Assembly (NCBI GenBank): GCA_017441385.1
Contig: JAFRXY010000107.1
Location: forward strand, 1 to 64,000
Length of the DNA: 64,000 nt
Direction of reading: 5' to 3'
Source: Clostridia bacterium
GTDB lineage: Bacteria; Bacillota; Clostridia; Oscillospirales; Acutalibacteraceae
A program made the position numbers and the translations under genes. Each line of letters opens with the position of its first letter. Positions within the stretch are counted from its first letter, which is position 1. Under the pieces are notes generated by a model. That model was given only the letters and a program-made list of their open reading frames with translations. It did no database searches and was not told the origin of the DNA. Shown here piece by piece: positions 1 through 9,069 of this stretch.

Positions 1-141
1 GTGCGGATGGCGCCGTCAGATTTTTCGCCAGATGACGCCAAAACCGCAGGCAATACTTTGTGTATTAACGAGGATTTTGGCAAAATATGGCGGAAAAGAT
101 GCCAGCCAGACGTGCGTGGAGAGATTCTGAACAGGCTCTAA
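1..141 (+). other. Possible 3' end of an unidentified gene or repeat edge
   Basis: Frame 1 is open from the window edge to a TAA at 139-141, giving 46 residues that end in a basic, unremarkable tail. I recognise no family. The base composition and the phrase ending in GAACAGGCTCTAA look like an interspersed repeat or element edge as much as a gene end. No start or SD is visible because the region begins at the window boundary. Coding status is undecided. Confidence 0.2.
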
Positions 142-151
142 ATAGTGTTAA

Positions 152-208
152 GAAAAAAGAGCAAAGACGGGGCATTCTTTGGTAAAGTAAATGTCCGCAC
201 CTTTGCTC
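152..208 (-). terminator. Intrinsic terminator of ymxH
   Basis: Read on the minus strand, an 8-bp perfect outer stem (159-166 with 201-208) encloses a second imperfect paired segment and is followed by a run of seven T. It lies about 110 bases after the ymxH stop, with no gene between, so it most likely ends that transcript. Confidence 0.75.
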
Positions 209-319
209 AGATACTCCGCATTAATTATTGAATATCATACCCCATTTTTTGGCATTTGTCAAGCAGGAATCGCTTTTTGTATTCTCAAAAGTTTTGTTAA
301 TTATGTTCAACAAAGCAAA

Positions 320-613
320 TTACAGGCTGCAAATAATATTCTCCAGCAGTTTCCGGCGGCAGCCGCCCTGTCTGGGCGACGAGCAGTTGACCAGAATGCT
401 GTCCTCCCCGATCACCTCTATGTCGCACCAGTCGATAATGCAGTCGTCCTCCCTTCCCAGCAGTCCGAAGAACCTCGCTCTGCCGTAAATGATAATGGCT
501 ACCAGCTTGGCGTCGCAGGTGTCCACTTCCACATCGCTGACATAGCCCAGCCGCACACCGTCCTTGATATTGATAACCTCTTTGTTTCTCAGATCCACGA
601 TACGACAATTCAT
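320..613 (-). CDS. ymxH: YlmC/YmxH-family PRC-barrel sporulation protein
   Basis: A 97-residue protein with the PRC-barrel-like pattern of the YlmC/YmxH family: an N-terminal strand with RIVDLRNKEVINI, then a G-x-x-L-G-x-V-x-D-like stretch (RLGYVSDVEVD) and later an acidic W-x-D-I segment. Family members are small, widespread in spore formers and placed in sporulation by annotation, with no well-defined biochemical activity. The gene stands alone on the minus strand and has its own terminator. The C-terminus (residues 80-97) is basic and Cys-containing. Family assignment is by motif recognition; function is not inferable. Confidence 0.8.
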   Translation of the reverse strand: MNCRIVDLRNKEVINIKDGVRLGYVSDVEVDTCDAKLVAIIIYGRARFFGLLGREDDCIIDWCDIEVIGEDSILVNCSSPRQGGCRRKLLENIICSL

Positions 614-772
614 AATAATCCCCCCGGAAGCGCTCGCTAAATGAATACTGAATATTGTTTTTTATTTTGATTCAGAGCTGTTGCTTTATAATTATTATAT
701 TGTTCCGGAAGAAAAAGATGATGAAGTAGCGGGTTTGTTAGCGATATTTTAATAATTTTTTTATAAATGAGG

Positions 773-802
773 TTGATATTTGCGGGGTACATACTTTATA
801 AT
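773..802 (+). promoter_or_regulatory. SigA-type promoter for the dipeptidase gene
   Basis: TTGATA at 773-778 and TATAAT at 797-802 are separated by 18 bases. Nothing else was found in the 224-base gap 614-837, apart from presumed ymxH promoter sequence on the other strand. Confidence 0.6.
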
Positions 803-837
803 GTATATAAAAAAATCAAAAATTCGGAGATGATTGT

Positions 838-2232
838 TTGTTTGAACCTGTCATGACAAAATACAAAGACGAAATACTCGAAAATCTGGAAAAACTTGTT
901 GCCATTGAATCAGTGGCGGTGCCGGAGTGCAAGTTGGAGGGGTACCCCTTCGGCCGCCAATCGGCGGATGCGCTGGAATTCATGACCCACCTTGCCGGCA
1001 GCCTTGGATTTGCCACCGGGAACTGCGGCAATTTTGCCTGTCACGCCCAGCTGGGTGAAGGCGGCGATGAAGACTATGCCGCTGTGCTCTGCCATGTCGA
1101 CGTGGTGCCCACCGGTCAGGGCTGGGACACCGACCCGCTGACCCTCACCGAAAAAGACGGAATTCTGTACGGCAGAGGCGTTGCCGATGACAAGGGCGCG
1201 GCGATGGTCGCCCTGTATTGTATGAAAGCGATGAAGGACAACTGCGTTTCCATGAAGCGCCCCATCCGCTGCATTTTCGGAGGCGGCGAGGAAATCGGCA
1301 TGGACGACATGGGGCATTATTTCTCGAAGCATGCCCTTCCGACCGTGGCCTTCACACCCGACGCGGATTACCCCGCCTGCAACTGTGAGAAGGGCATTCT
1401 TCACCTGAAGCTCACCGGGCGCACCGATCCCGCGATTCTTTCGGTCAAGGGCGGCTCCGCCATCAACTGTGTTGCCGACAGCTGCACGGCGGTGATCAAC
1501 TGCGACGAACATACCGCCAAAGCGACAGAAGCAATTGTCAATGCAGGCGACGCGGAATGCACTGTTGCGCCGGCGGAAACGGGATTTGCAATTACGGTCA
1601 AGGGAAAATCCGCCCATGCCATGTGTCCTGAAAACGGCGTCAACGCGGTGAATTGCCTGCTCACCGCCGCAGGGGAAGCCGGCGTTCTCACAGAAGGCAG
1701 CGCGGAATACTTCTTCGCCCAAAAGCTATGCCGGGATTGCGACGGCAAGGCAATCGGCGCCGCCTGCTCCGACGAAATGTCGGGTCAGATGACACTCAAC
1801 GTCGGTCTGATCGAATCCGCGGGCGGACAAACTTCCCTCAGCATCGACATCAGATATCCCGCGACGCTCAGCAGCCAGCCCATTATCTCCCGGATTTCCG
1901 GAGAAGCGGCTGATGCCGGCCTGTCGCTGGAAGTGATAGGCGATAATCCGCCGCTTTACGTACCTGCCGACCACCCGCTCATTCAGGCGCTCGGCGAATG
2001 CTTCACCGAGGTCACCGGAAAGCCGATGGTTCCGGTGTCGATGGGAGGCGGCACCTACGCACGCGCCCTTCACGGCAGAGGCGTGGCCTTCGGGCCGGTA
2101 TTTTCCGACGCCGCCACCAGCAATCTGCACATGGCTAACGAAAATCTCCCGCTCGAAAATTTCATGCTGCACGCTGAGATATGCTACAGGGCAATGTGCC
2201 GGATTGCCTCGCTGGACTGCGGAAATGAATAG
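838..2232 (+). CDS. pepV: Sapep/PepV-type Mn2+/Zn2+-dependent dipeptidase (M20 family)
   Basis: A 464-residue M20 metallopeptidase. The first metal site is in CHVDVVPTGQGWD, followed by GRGVADDKGA (bridging Asp) and GGGEEIGMDD (catalytic Glu pair), then the FTPDADYP segment characteristic of PepV/Sapep dipeptidases. The central part holds the lid/dimerisation domain and the C-terminus has the last metal-binding His region (SNLHMANE). These enzymes cleave Xaa dipeptides in the cytosol as the last step of peptide use. The start is TTG, because GGAGA at 826-830 sits 7 bases upstream; the in-frame ATG at 853 is less well spaced. The stop overlaps the next gene's start, suggesting translational coupling. 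Confidence 0.9.
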   Translation: MFEPVMTKYKDEILENLEKLVAIESVAVPECKLEGYPFGRQSADALEFMTHLAGSLGFATGNCGNFACHAQLGEGGDEDYAAVLCHVDVVPTGQGWDTDPLTLTEKDGILYGRGVADDKGAAMVALYCMKAMKDNCVSMKRPIRCIFGGGEEIGMDDMGHYFSKHALPTVAFTPDADYPACNCEKGILHLKLTGRTDPAILSVKGGSAINCVADSCTAVINCDEHTAKATEAIVNAGDAECTVAPAETGFAITVKGKSAHAMCPENGVNAVNCLLTAAGEAGVLTEGSAEYFFAQKLCRDCDGKAIGAACSDEMSGQMTLNVGLIESAGGQTSLSIDIRYPATLSSQPIISRISGEAADAGLSLEVIGDNPPLYVPADHPLIQALGECFTEVTGKPMVPVSMGGGTYARALHGRGVAFGPVFSDAATSNLHMANENLPLENFMLHAEICYRAMCRIASLDCGNE

Positions 2233-2617
2233 ATTCACAGATTCATTCCGGAAGCTCGGAATCAGGCGGGGCGACCTGCTGCTCGCCCTCTCGCTGTTCC
2301 TGCTTTCCGCCGCACTGGGGGGACTGTTCCTTTTGAACATCCCCGCACCGGAATATGTTCTGATAAAAAAGGACGGAGCAGAAGTGGCAAGACTTCCGCT
2401 CGGTCAGGACTGCCGGTATTCCATCGGGGATGGAAACATCATCGAAATTTCCGGCGGCAGCGTCCGCATGACATACGCGGACTGTCCCGACAGGATATGC
2501 GTCAAAACCGGCTCCATCTCCCGCAGCGGTCAGTCCATCATATGCGCTCCCCACAAAGTCACGGTCACTATTATAGGCAAAAACGACACTCCGTCTTACG
2601 ACGTGATAACAAATTAA
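2225..2617 (+). CDS. NusG domain II-containing exported protein
   Basis: A 130-residue protein with one N-terminal membrane segment (about residues 13-36) followed by a NusG-domain-II-like beta domain. The family signature is clear: DCPDRICVKTGSIS followed by ICAPHKVTVTI, with two conserved Cys. In Firmicutes these proteins are often found with FMN-binding, ApbE and Rnf-type redox genes, although here the neighbours are a dipeptidase and a small membrane protein. ATG 2225 overlaps the preceding stop by 8 bases; a TTG at 2204 would add seven residues. The biochemical role is unknown. Confidence 0.8.
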   Translation: MNRFTDSFRKLGIRRGDLLLALSLFLLSAALGGLFLLNIPAPEYVLIKKDGAEVARLPLGQDCRYSIGDGNIIEISGGSVRMTYADCPDRICVKTGSISRSGQSIICAPHKVTVTIIGKNDTPSYDVITN

Positions 2618-2636
2618 ACACAAAGGAAGTATTACA

Positions 2637-2969
2637 ATGAACAACGACGCAAAAACATTCAGCTATCTTTCCTATGTCGGTCCCCTCTTTCTTATCGGGC
2701 TTTTCAGCGACATACGCAACGATCCTACCCTCCGCTTTCACATGAATCAGGGATTGGTTCTCTTTCTGTGCGAAGTGGCGGGAATGACCCTGCATTCCAT
2801 TGTCAACGCCTTTCTGGGCGGAATCATTCTGCTCAATATCATTCCGTCTCTCCTGTTCTTCTTTATAGGGCTTGCCTCTCTGGCGCTTTCTCTGATAGGC
2901 ATCTTCAATGTCGCCTCCGGCAAGATGAATCCGCTGCCCATTATCGGCGTTGTCAATCTGCTGAAATAA
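2637..2969 (+). CDS. Small DUF4870/Tic20-like membrane protein
   Basis: A 110-residue hydrophobic protein with three to four predicted membrane helices and an SYVGPLFLIGLF...LRFHMNQGLVLF pattern like DUF4870/Tic20-type proteins. SD AAAGGAAG lies 8 bases before the ATG. It is 19 bases after the NusG-domain gene and 8 bases before the lipoprotein gene, so all appear co-transcribed. Function is unknown; the family call is from the characteristic reentrant RFHxNQG segment. Confidence 0.6.
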   Translation: MNNDAKTFSYLSYVGPLFLIGLFSDIRNDPTLRFHMNQGLVLFLCEVAGMTLHSIVNAFLGGIILLNIIPSLLFFFIGLASLALSLIGIFNVASGKMNPLPIIGVVNLLK

Positions 2970-2977
2970 CCGGAGTG

Positions 2978-4543
2978 ATGAATTTGTCTGTCAGAGATAA
3001 AAGACTGATGGCATGTGCGCTTGTCTTCGCGCTGTTTCTGGGCTGTATAAGCGGTCTGAGCGGCTGCGGAGAGAATGAAAAAAAGCATTTTGTGCTGCGT
3101 TCTTTCAGCACCCTAGGCGCGGAGGAAGACGCGGCGGCTTATTCCGCCGTCATTGCGGAATATTCCAAATCCCACAAACATGTCACCATCAACGACACAT
3201 CTACCACCAAGGCCGGCAGCTACAAGATGGAGCTTTCACTCGCTTCCACTTACCGGGGGGCCAATACCCCCGACGTGATCTATTATTCCTCCATAGAAGA
3301 CATGAGCGGACTGTGCGATTTCTTTGTGACGGTAGATGAAATCCGGAGGGATTATCCGAAATTCGCCGCCAATATCTCCGAAGCCGCCATCAACAGTGTG
3401 GCCGCGTCGGACGGAAGGCGGTACTGCATTCCCGTGCGGGGGGAATGGAGGGGCATCGTCATCAACGCCGCCATGTTCCGCAGAAGCTCCCTTAAGATTC
3501 CGGAAAAATGGGACGACATTATCCGCGCCGCACACCATTTTGAGAACAACAAAAAGGTTTCCTTATTCGCAAACAGTCTCGACGAAAGCAGTTCCCTGAT
3601 CGAATACATGGTGCGGAGTCTTGGAGGCATGAAATCCATTCAGTCGGCCATCAACGGCAATCCCGACGATAACTGGGACACGGTGCTGGACGCGATCGAA
3701 GCGCTGGACAATCTGAACGCTTTCCCGAAAATGCCCAAAAGCTCCTTTGACAGTCTGGTGTCCCCCACTGAACTCAGCCACACCGCAAAAAAAGCACAGC
3801 CATCCGCGGTGGAACTTTACAACAGCGAAAAGGCGGCCATTCTGCTGCTTGACAACACTGTCTGCGGTGAAATCGACACCGACATCGACAGCAATTACAT
3901 AGCCTTGCCGGAAGTCGGCACAATCTCCGAGAATGAGTATGAGTACACCACTTCCCAGTCCAATACCTATCCCACTCACGCGCTGTCAGGGCCAGTATAC
4001 CCTCCCATCACCGCCAACACCCTTCCGACAGATCCCCCCACAACCACCACCGTGAAGCATTCCCCCGACCCGGCGGAAAGCACAAGGCCGGCTGACGGTG
4101 ACGCGGATACAGGTCAGGAGGAGCATTCCAGCGACAACGGACTTTACGTCAACTTCGATGAGGGATTCTATATCACCAAAAAGGCCTATTACGACAAGGT
4201 CAAACGTGAGGATATCATTGAATTTGTTGAATTCTTTTTGAAAGAGGAAAACGCCACCCGTCTTTGCTGCCATTATCAGGCGCCTTCGCTTTCCACCCTG
4301 TCTGATAAGGCGCGTGACAAACTGACAGGCAAGTCGAACATTTTCAACGGTGTGATCAATTCCGTTGAAAAAGCGGATAAATTTGTCGTTACGACCCAGA
4401 CGCAGGAAAATGTATTCTTCTGGGAGCATTGCTCGCTGGCTGTCGCCTGCATGTCAAAGGGCATACTTACCAAAAAAGAAGCACTTGGCATGATCTCGGA
4501 TACCCAGAGAACCGTCAGCGATATTTACAGCAGCCGCCGATGA
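2978..4543 (+). CDS. Orphan extracellular solute-binding lipoprotein (family 1-like)
   Basis: A 521-residue protein with a lipoprotein signal ending in SGLSGC (lipidated Cys about residue 28), then an extracellular solute-binding fold: VITAEYSKSH-type opening, a PDVIYYSS strand, RYCIPVRGEWRGIVIN and a WDDIIRAA helix typical of sugar-binding family 1 proteins. A Pro/Thr/Asp-rich low-complexity insert of roughly 50 residues lies near residues 330-380. No permease or ATPase is nearby, so it may serve a distant transporter or act as a sensor. The start ATG 2978 overlaps an SD-like GGAGTG; upstream in-frame extension was rejected because it would bury the signal peptide. Confidence 0.7.
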   Translation: MNLSVRDKRLMACALVFALFLGCISGLSGCGENEKKHFVLRSFSTLGAEEDAAAYSAVIAEYSKSHKHVTINDTSTTKAGSYKMELSLASTYRGANTPDVIYYSSIEDMSGLCDFFVTVDEIRRDYPKFAANISEAAINSVAASDGRRYCIPVRGEWRGIVINAAMFRRSSLKIPEKWDDIIRAAHHFENNKKVSLFANSLDESSSLIEYMVRSLGGMKSIQSAINGNPDDNWDTVLDAIEALDNLNAFPKMPKSSFDSLVSPTELSHTAKKAQPSAVELYNSEKAAILLLDNTVCGEIDTDIDSNYIALPEVGTISENEYEYTTSQSNTYPTHALSGPVYPPITANTLPTDPPTTTTVKHSPDPAESTRPADGDADTGQEEHSSDNGLYVNFDEGFYITKKAYYDKVKREDIIEFVEFFLKEENATRLCCHYQAPSLSTLSDKARDKLTGKSNIFNGVINSVEKADKFVVTTQTQENVFFWEHCSLAVACMSKGILTKKEALGMISDTQRTVSDIYSSRR

Positions 4544-4568
4544 ACCCCTTTGAAAGGACTTTTTTCAG

Positions 4569-6002
4569 ATGCATAAAAGAAAAAACAATGCTGTCATAAA
4601 ATATGCTATGACGGCGGCCGTCATAGCCTGCATTGCCGTATTGATTCTCTCGGCTTTCGCGGCCTCTGCTATGTACATACCGAGCCGGGATCAATTTACA
4701 TCGTCACTTGGTGAAAATCTCACGGTACTCTGTCGCAGCGGAGGTTATTCCCTCAGCGAAACCCAGCTGGATATCATAAAAAACGCGGATATCCTTACCA
4801 TTCGCTATGAAAACGATTCCGACGGAAACAGGCTTTTTTCGGCCAAGTTAAGACTTTACGCCCCTCAGGCAAACGCCGGGGCCTATTCCGACAACCCTTT
4901 GGCCTATCTGACCGAAACCAAAGAAAAACTCTGCATCAGTTCAGAAGCGGAGGACGTGGAGATTATCGGTATTTGCAATGACAATCTTCCGGTGGTAGAC
5001 ATTCAGACGCTCGAAAGTATTGCAGAAGCGGCGGAACGGATATGGGCAAGGGAAACGCTAAGTGCAGACACGAATTTTGAATACGCACTTACCGACTATC
5101 TCATTCCCGAACCTTATTCCGGCAGAAAATACGCCGAAGGGGCTTCCTTCCGGCCAGAATATGAAAAATGGCTGGATCAGTGCGCAGAGCAGTTTGCGTC
5201 AGAAGGTCTGACTGTATACAAGAACGGCGTTCAGTCGGGCACTGCAAGCGACATCAGAGAAGCCATGGCCAACGCGGTAACCCCTTATCTCTGTTCGGTA
5301 AGGAATATTGCACTGGCCAGAAGCGAAAAAAACAGCGGGATTTATACGCTGTCCTTTGACTCGCTGGACATCATCAATACGGTGTATTCCGCCAAAAAGC
5401 CAACCTTCTCCGCGCTCAACAAGCTGGCCGGAGTCTATTCCGAAGAAAGGGTTCTCAAAGTCAGCATTGATATCGACCTTTCAACCGTGATATCGGAAAA
5501 GGAAAAAATGAACCTTGCCTTCTTCAATCTCATCCGCGCAATTACAAAGTACGGCTCTACGATAGGCTCCTCTACGGTCAAAATCAAAACCCCGGACACT
5601 TCCCAGGTAATTGCGGGACAATCCGACGGTCAGTGGCCGGTTGAATTCAAGCGGGCCAAGGGCGACGGAAATGTGATCGTCAACGTCATCAGGATCAAGG
5701 ATTCCGGCGAAGAAACTTCGGTGGTCAAGCTCTTTCTGACCGACGGAGGAAAAATCACGGTATGCCTGAGCAAAGGCAGATACCGAATCAATACGGCTGT
5801 CGGGGCGACATATTACGGAAATGAAGAATTATTCGGTGAAAACGGCATATATATGTGTGATAAAGAAACCGTATACGACGTTCCGTCAAATGAAACCAAG
5901 TCGGTCACCGTCGCAAAACACCCCGGCGAATCCCTTCGCTTTACCGACTACCAGCTGGGACAATTCACCGACAGCACCCTCATCGACAGAAGCAGATTTT
6001 AA
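4569..6002 (+). CDS. Unknown exported/membrane-anchored protein
   Basis: A 477-residue protein with an N-terminal hydrophobic segment (about residues 12-33) after a basic KRKNN start, consistent with a signal anchor. The rest is hydrophilic and predicted extracytoplasmic. I recognise no domain. SD GAAAGGA is 9 bases before the ATG. It follows the solute-binding lipoprotein by 25 bases and ends at the shared hairpin after 6002, so the two are probably one operon; a joint role at the cell surface is an inference only. Confidence 0.6.
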   Translation: MHKRKNNAVIKYAMTAAVIACIAVLILSAFAASAMYIPSRDQFTSSLGENLTVLCRSGGYSLSETQLDIIKNADILTIRYENDSDGNRLFSAKLRLYAPQANAGAYSDNPLAYLTETKEKLCISSEAEDVEIIGICNDNLPVVDIQTLESIAEAAERIWARETLSADTNFEYALTDYLIPEPYSGRKYAEGASFRPEYEKWLDQCAEQFASEGLTVYKNGVQSGTASDIREAMANAVTPYLCSVRNIALARSEKNSGIYTLSFDSLDIINTVYSAKKPTFSALNKLAGVYSEERVLKVSIDIDLSTVISEKEKMNLAFFNLIRAITKYGSTIGSSTVKIKTPDTSQVIAGQSDGQWPVEFKRAKGDGNVIVNVIRIKDSGEETSVVKLFLTDGGKITVCLSKGRYRINTAVGATYYGNEELFGENGIYMCDKETVYDVPSNETKSVTVAKHPGESLRFTDYQLGQFTDSTLIDRSRF

Positions 6003-6012
6003 CCGAAATCCC

Positions 6013-6048
6013 CAAAAAATCCCCGGCTGTGTCTTGACAGCCGGGGAT
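6013..6048 (-). terminator. Terminator of the cdaA-cdaR transcript
   Basis: A 12-bp perfect stem (6019-6030 region with 6037-6048) with an 8-base loop. On the minus strand it is followed by six T (6014-6019), so it terminates cdaR. On the plus strand the T-run is poor, but the hairpin may still help end the converging operon. Confidence 0.8.
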
Positions 6049-6056
6049 TCATATTT

Positions 6057-7415
6057 TCACCCAATATTGACGTCCACCTGATAACTGCCTATTGCCCAGC
6101 AGTTGGAACGGTTTTTGACCGAGACAAGCGCATTCACGGTACATTTGCCCGTGATGGTTTCCATTCCCTTCATGTCGGCTTCGACGATAATATCCTTCGC
6201 CGAGAGCTTTTCCACCACATAGACAGGGCCGATAATGCGGATATTGTCAATTGACTTTGTCTTGAAGGAAACTTTGCGGGTACCGGTGTAATTGATGATG
6301 TCAAACTTTGAGTTGGCGGAATTTACATCAAACGATTCCACTTTGTATTTTGACAAGTCGATGTCAACCTTGATTTTCTCCACTTTGTCCGAGGTTTCCA
6401 GACCCGTGCTGAGAGAAAGCGCAAAATTGTAGCTGTTTGTTCCCTTTCTGAGCTTTGAAATATCAATCTCGCCGGCGGTGTAGGTTTCTTTCAGGTTGTT
6501 AATGGCGTCAGGCGTGCCTGATACCGTAAGCGTACTGGGGGAAATCACTATGGGCAGCTTGGAGGCGTCAAAATTGGAAGGCGCATTCTTGAAGGAAACG
6601 CCTACTTTGAATTCCTTTGACGTGCGTATCGGAATGGTCACGGAAACGGATTCCGTCGTATCCGTTCCGATGGTTATGTGACTGAGCGAAAGCTGGTCGC
6701 CGTTTGCATTGAGAAAAAGGATATTCCCGTTGAATGTCTCGCCGTCGGTAAGTTCCTTGTTGATATCAGCGCTGACAATGACAGTGTCAATCTGATTAAC
6801 CTCTGTTTCCGGGCCGCTGACGTTGACTTTGGAGACATTGGTATATGGGGTTCCCATTGTCAGGTTGGAATCGGCCGGGATCGTAGCGCCTATGGCTTTG
6901 ACATTGGAAACGGTGAATTCTTTCTCCACAAATCTGTCAAACTTGACATATATCTGCTGGGAATTCTGCTCAATCTTCACATCAAGCAGGGGGTTCTTGC
7001 ATGTGACCAGCAAAGTAAAATCATAGGAACCGGGTTTGGAAATGCTCTTATTGGCCGATGCCACCGCCGAAAAATCATCTGCGGAAAGCTGGGTCAGCAG
7101 GTACTTGCGTCCGCTGACCTTGACGTCAAGCTCCAGACCTTTCAGAGATTCCGGACTGATGATTTCTACAAAATCGAGCCCGAAATTCTCCTTGATGGTA
7201 TCGACGTTGATGGTGATGGGAACCGACGATACCGTTTTGGTTTCAACGGGACTGATGTTTGTCGCCAGAGTCGCCCAGAGCATCACCGAGCATATGACCG
7301 AAAGGGTTACCAGAAATTTTTTATTGTAAAACCACGGGCGATTGATAAACCCCCGTATTCTTCTGTATACCGCAGAGAGTATTCTTTTTCCTCCGGCTTT
7401 TTTGTTGTTTCCCAT
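6057..7415 (-). CDS. cdaR: YbbR-domain protein, c-di-AMP cyclase regulator CdaR
   Basis: A 452-residue protein with one N-terminal membrane helix (KFLVTLSVICSVMLWATLAT) followed by about four tandem YbbR-type beta repeats, each with the V-x-G-x-x-x-x-L/I-x pattern (for example VSGTPDAINNL). CdaR sits outside the membrane and modulates CdaA. It lies 42 bases downstream of cdaA in the same direction. I chose the Met at 7415 because the SD AGAAGGA is 9 bases before it; a Met at 7424 abuts the SD directly. The usual third gene, glmM, is absent here. Confidence 0.9.
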   Translation of the reverse strand: MGNNKKAGGKRILSAVYRRIRGFINRPWFYNKKFLVTLSVICSVMLWATLATNISPVETKTVSSVPITINVDTIKENFGLDFVEIISPESLKGLELDVKVSGRKYLLTQLSADDFSAVASANKSISKPGSYDFTLLVTCKNPLLDVKIEQNSQQIYVKFDRFVEKEFTVSNVKAIGATIPADSNLTMGTPYTNVSKVNVSGPETEVNQIDTVIVSADINKELTDGETFNGNILFLNANGDQLSLSHITIGTDTTESVSVTIPIRTSKEFKVGVSFKNAPSNFDASKLPIVISPSTLTVSGTPDAINNLKETYTAGEIDISKLRKGTNSYNFALSLSTGLETSDKVEKIKVDIDLSKYKVESFDVNSANSKFDIINYTGTRKVSFKTKSIDNIRIIGPVYVVEKLSAKDIIVEADMKGMETITGKCTVNALVSVKNRSNCWAIGSYQVDVNIG

Positions 7416-7457
7416 TTCAATCATTCCTTCTATGTTTTAGGGAAATACCGATTGCTG

Positions 7458-8375
7458 TTACTTTTTGATCTCTTTGTTCGACCCGGAACGGGATTTCTCT
7501 GACGAAGCCCTTCGCCTGAGCCGGTTCCTGACCTTGGTTACGATCGGAATTTTGTTGTTGGTTTCCTCATTGTTTCTGCTGGGAAGAAGCACCTGCATTA
7601 ATTCGGAAGTAAATTCCGTTACGGTATCAAATCTTCGCAGCTTGCCGGCGGCGGCTATGGACAGCTGTCCCGTTTCCTCTGAAAGCACCACAACCACCGC
7701 ATCGGAATTTTCACTCATACCGATCGCCGCGCGGTGACGCGTTCCCAGTTCCATGGAGATATTGGTGCTCTTGGTGAGCGGAAGTATACATCCGGCGGAA
7801 TGAACACGGCCTTCACGGATGATCACCGCACCGTCATGAAGCGGGGCCTTATTGAAAAAGATATTCGAGATGACGCCCGCGTTCGGCACAGCGTCCACCT
7901 GTGTGCCGGTGGCGGCGATGTCGTTAAGGACATTCTCACGCTCAAATACCACAAGCGCACCCATTTTCTGCTTTTGCAGCGTACGGAAGGCTTCCCCCAC
8001 TCCGTTGATTGCGTTCAGCAGAGCTTCATGAGGGTCGTCCTCATCATCAAACAGACTTCCGACAGAAAACTTGCTGCGTCCCATGTGTTCCAGAAAACTC
8101 CGAAGTTCAGGCTGGAACACAATGATCACCGCCAGAATACCGTTATTCACAATAATGTCAATGATATAGAGAAGCGTGTTGAGTTTGAGCCACGTTGCCA
8201 GAAGATAGGCGACAAAAATCACCAATATGCCCTTCATGAGCTGCTGAATACGCGTATCACGAATGAACACAATAAGGTAATAGATGAGAAACGATACAAT
8301 AATAATATCCAGCAGGTCAAATATGGAAAAATATGTAATCAACCGGTTTAATATCTCAAAAAAATCATTTATCAT
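7458..8375 (-). CDS. cdaA: Diadenylate cyclase CdaA (DacA)
   Basis: A 305-residue membrane protein with three N-terminal helices (about residues 20-90) and a DAC/DisA_N catalytic domain. Both catalytic motifs are intact: DGA at residues 181-183 and RHR at 213-215 (GTRHRAAIG). It condenses two ATP to c-di-AMP, a second messenger for potassium, osmotic and cell-wall homeostasis. The C-terminal tail after residue 270 is basic and low in complexity. SD GCGGTGA precedes the ATG. cdaR follows directly. Confidence 0.95.
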   Translation of the reverse strand: MINDFFEILNRLITYFSIFDLLDIIIVSFLIYYLIVFIRDTRIQQLMKGILVIFVAYLLATWLKLNTLLYIIDIIVNNGILAVIIVFQPELRSFLEHMGRSKFSVGSLFDDEDDPHEALLNAINGVGEAFRTLQKQKMGALVVFERENVLNDIAATGTQVDAVPNAGVISNIFFNKAPLHDGAVIIREGRVHSAGCILPLTKSTNISMELGTRHRAAIGMSENSDAVVVVLSEETGQLSIAAAGKLRRFDTVTEFTSELMQVLLPSRNNEETNNKIPIVTKVRNRLRRRASSEKSRSGSNKEIKK

Positions 8376-8426
8376 GAAAAATCACCGCTCAGGCAGTCTG
8401 ATTAGTCCAGAAAGAATCTTCATTTT

Positions 8427-8456
8427 ATTCTATCACACGACCATAATATATTTCAA
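8427..8456 (-). promoter_or_regulatory. SigA-type promoter for cdaA-cdaR
   Basis: On the minus strand TTGAAA (8451-8456) and TAGAAT (8427-8432) are spaced by 18 bases, about 50 bases before the cdaA start. Confidence 0.6.
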
Positions 8457-8475
8457 GCAGTTTTTGCGAATTAAT

Positions 8476-8530
8476 TAAAAAAAATAAAAATATCCGCCCT
8501 GTGTTTCCTTTGCGGAGGACAGGGCGGATA
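8476..8530 (-). terminator. Terminator of the DUF5684 gene
   Basis: Eleven-bp perfect stem (8491-8501 with 8520-8530), 18-base loop, followed on the minus strand by a long T-rich run. Confidence 0.85.
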
Positions 8531-8538
8531 AAAATCCG

Positions 8539-8940
8539 TTATCTGGGCTGACCCTTGGGGCCGACATACTGTGCCTTGCCGAATGCGAGAATCAACTGGA
8601 AAATCGTCGGCAGGAAAAGCAGTCCGAAGCCGAAGCCGACTCCCTTGCCGTATGCTTTCGCCATTCTGAAGTCCAGCATGATGAGATAAATGATATTCAC
8701 AATCGGAATCAACAGAAGCAGGAATTTCCAGCCGTTGCCGTCGACGATCTTCACCAAGGTGTAGACGTTATAAATCGGAATCAGCGCTTTCCAGCCCGCC
8801 TGACCCGCCTTCTTGAAAATCAGCCACATCGCCACGATGCTGAGCACGAAAATAACAATAGATACGGTGGATGTGGACTGAAGCTGTTCGGAGTTTAACT
8901 CCATCACGGTAGAATTGTAGTTGTCAAGTGTATTGGTCAT
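8539..8940 (-). CDS. DUF5684-like small membrane protein
   Basis: A 133-residue protein with an N-terminal hydrophilic segment and three to four membrane helices. The pattern IFKKAGQAGWKALIPIYNVY, then WKFLLLLIPIVN and a final FGLLFLPTIFQLILAF, matches the DUF5684/signal-peptidase-I-like accessory family. Role unknown. The start at 8940 is preferred over a GTG at 8949 because GGGAGG lies 8 bases upstream. It is a single-gene transcript with its own terminator. Confidence 0.75.
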   Translation of the reverse strand: MTNTLDNYNSTVMELNSEQLQSTSTVSIVIFVLSIVAMWLIFKKAGQAGWKALIPIYNVYTLVKIVDGNGWKFLLLLIPIVNIIYLIMLDFRMAKAYGKGVGFGFGLLFLPTIFQLILAFGKAQYVGPKGQPR

Positions 8941-9069
8941 AGTTTTCACCTCCCGCTCATATATTTTTCATTTGCATTATATATCAATAACGGCTAAAAG
9001 TCAATAGATTATTTGTGTTTTTTTGTGAAATACCGCATTGGATACGGCATTTGTCAATCCATCACTTAA

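Noticed and set aside
910-1722. Long open frame opposite the dipeptidase gene
   Set aside because: It is a shadow on the complementary strand of a protein with all M20 motifs and has no SD.
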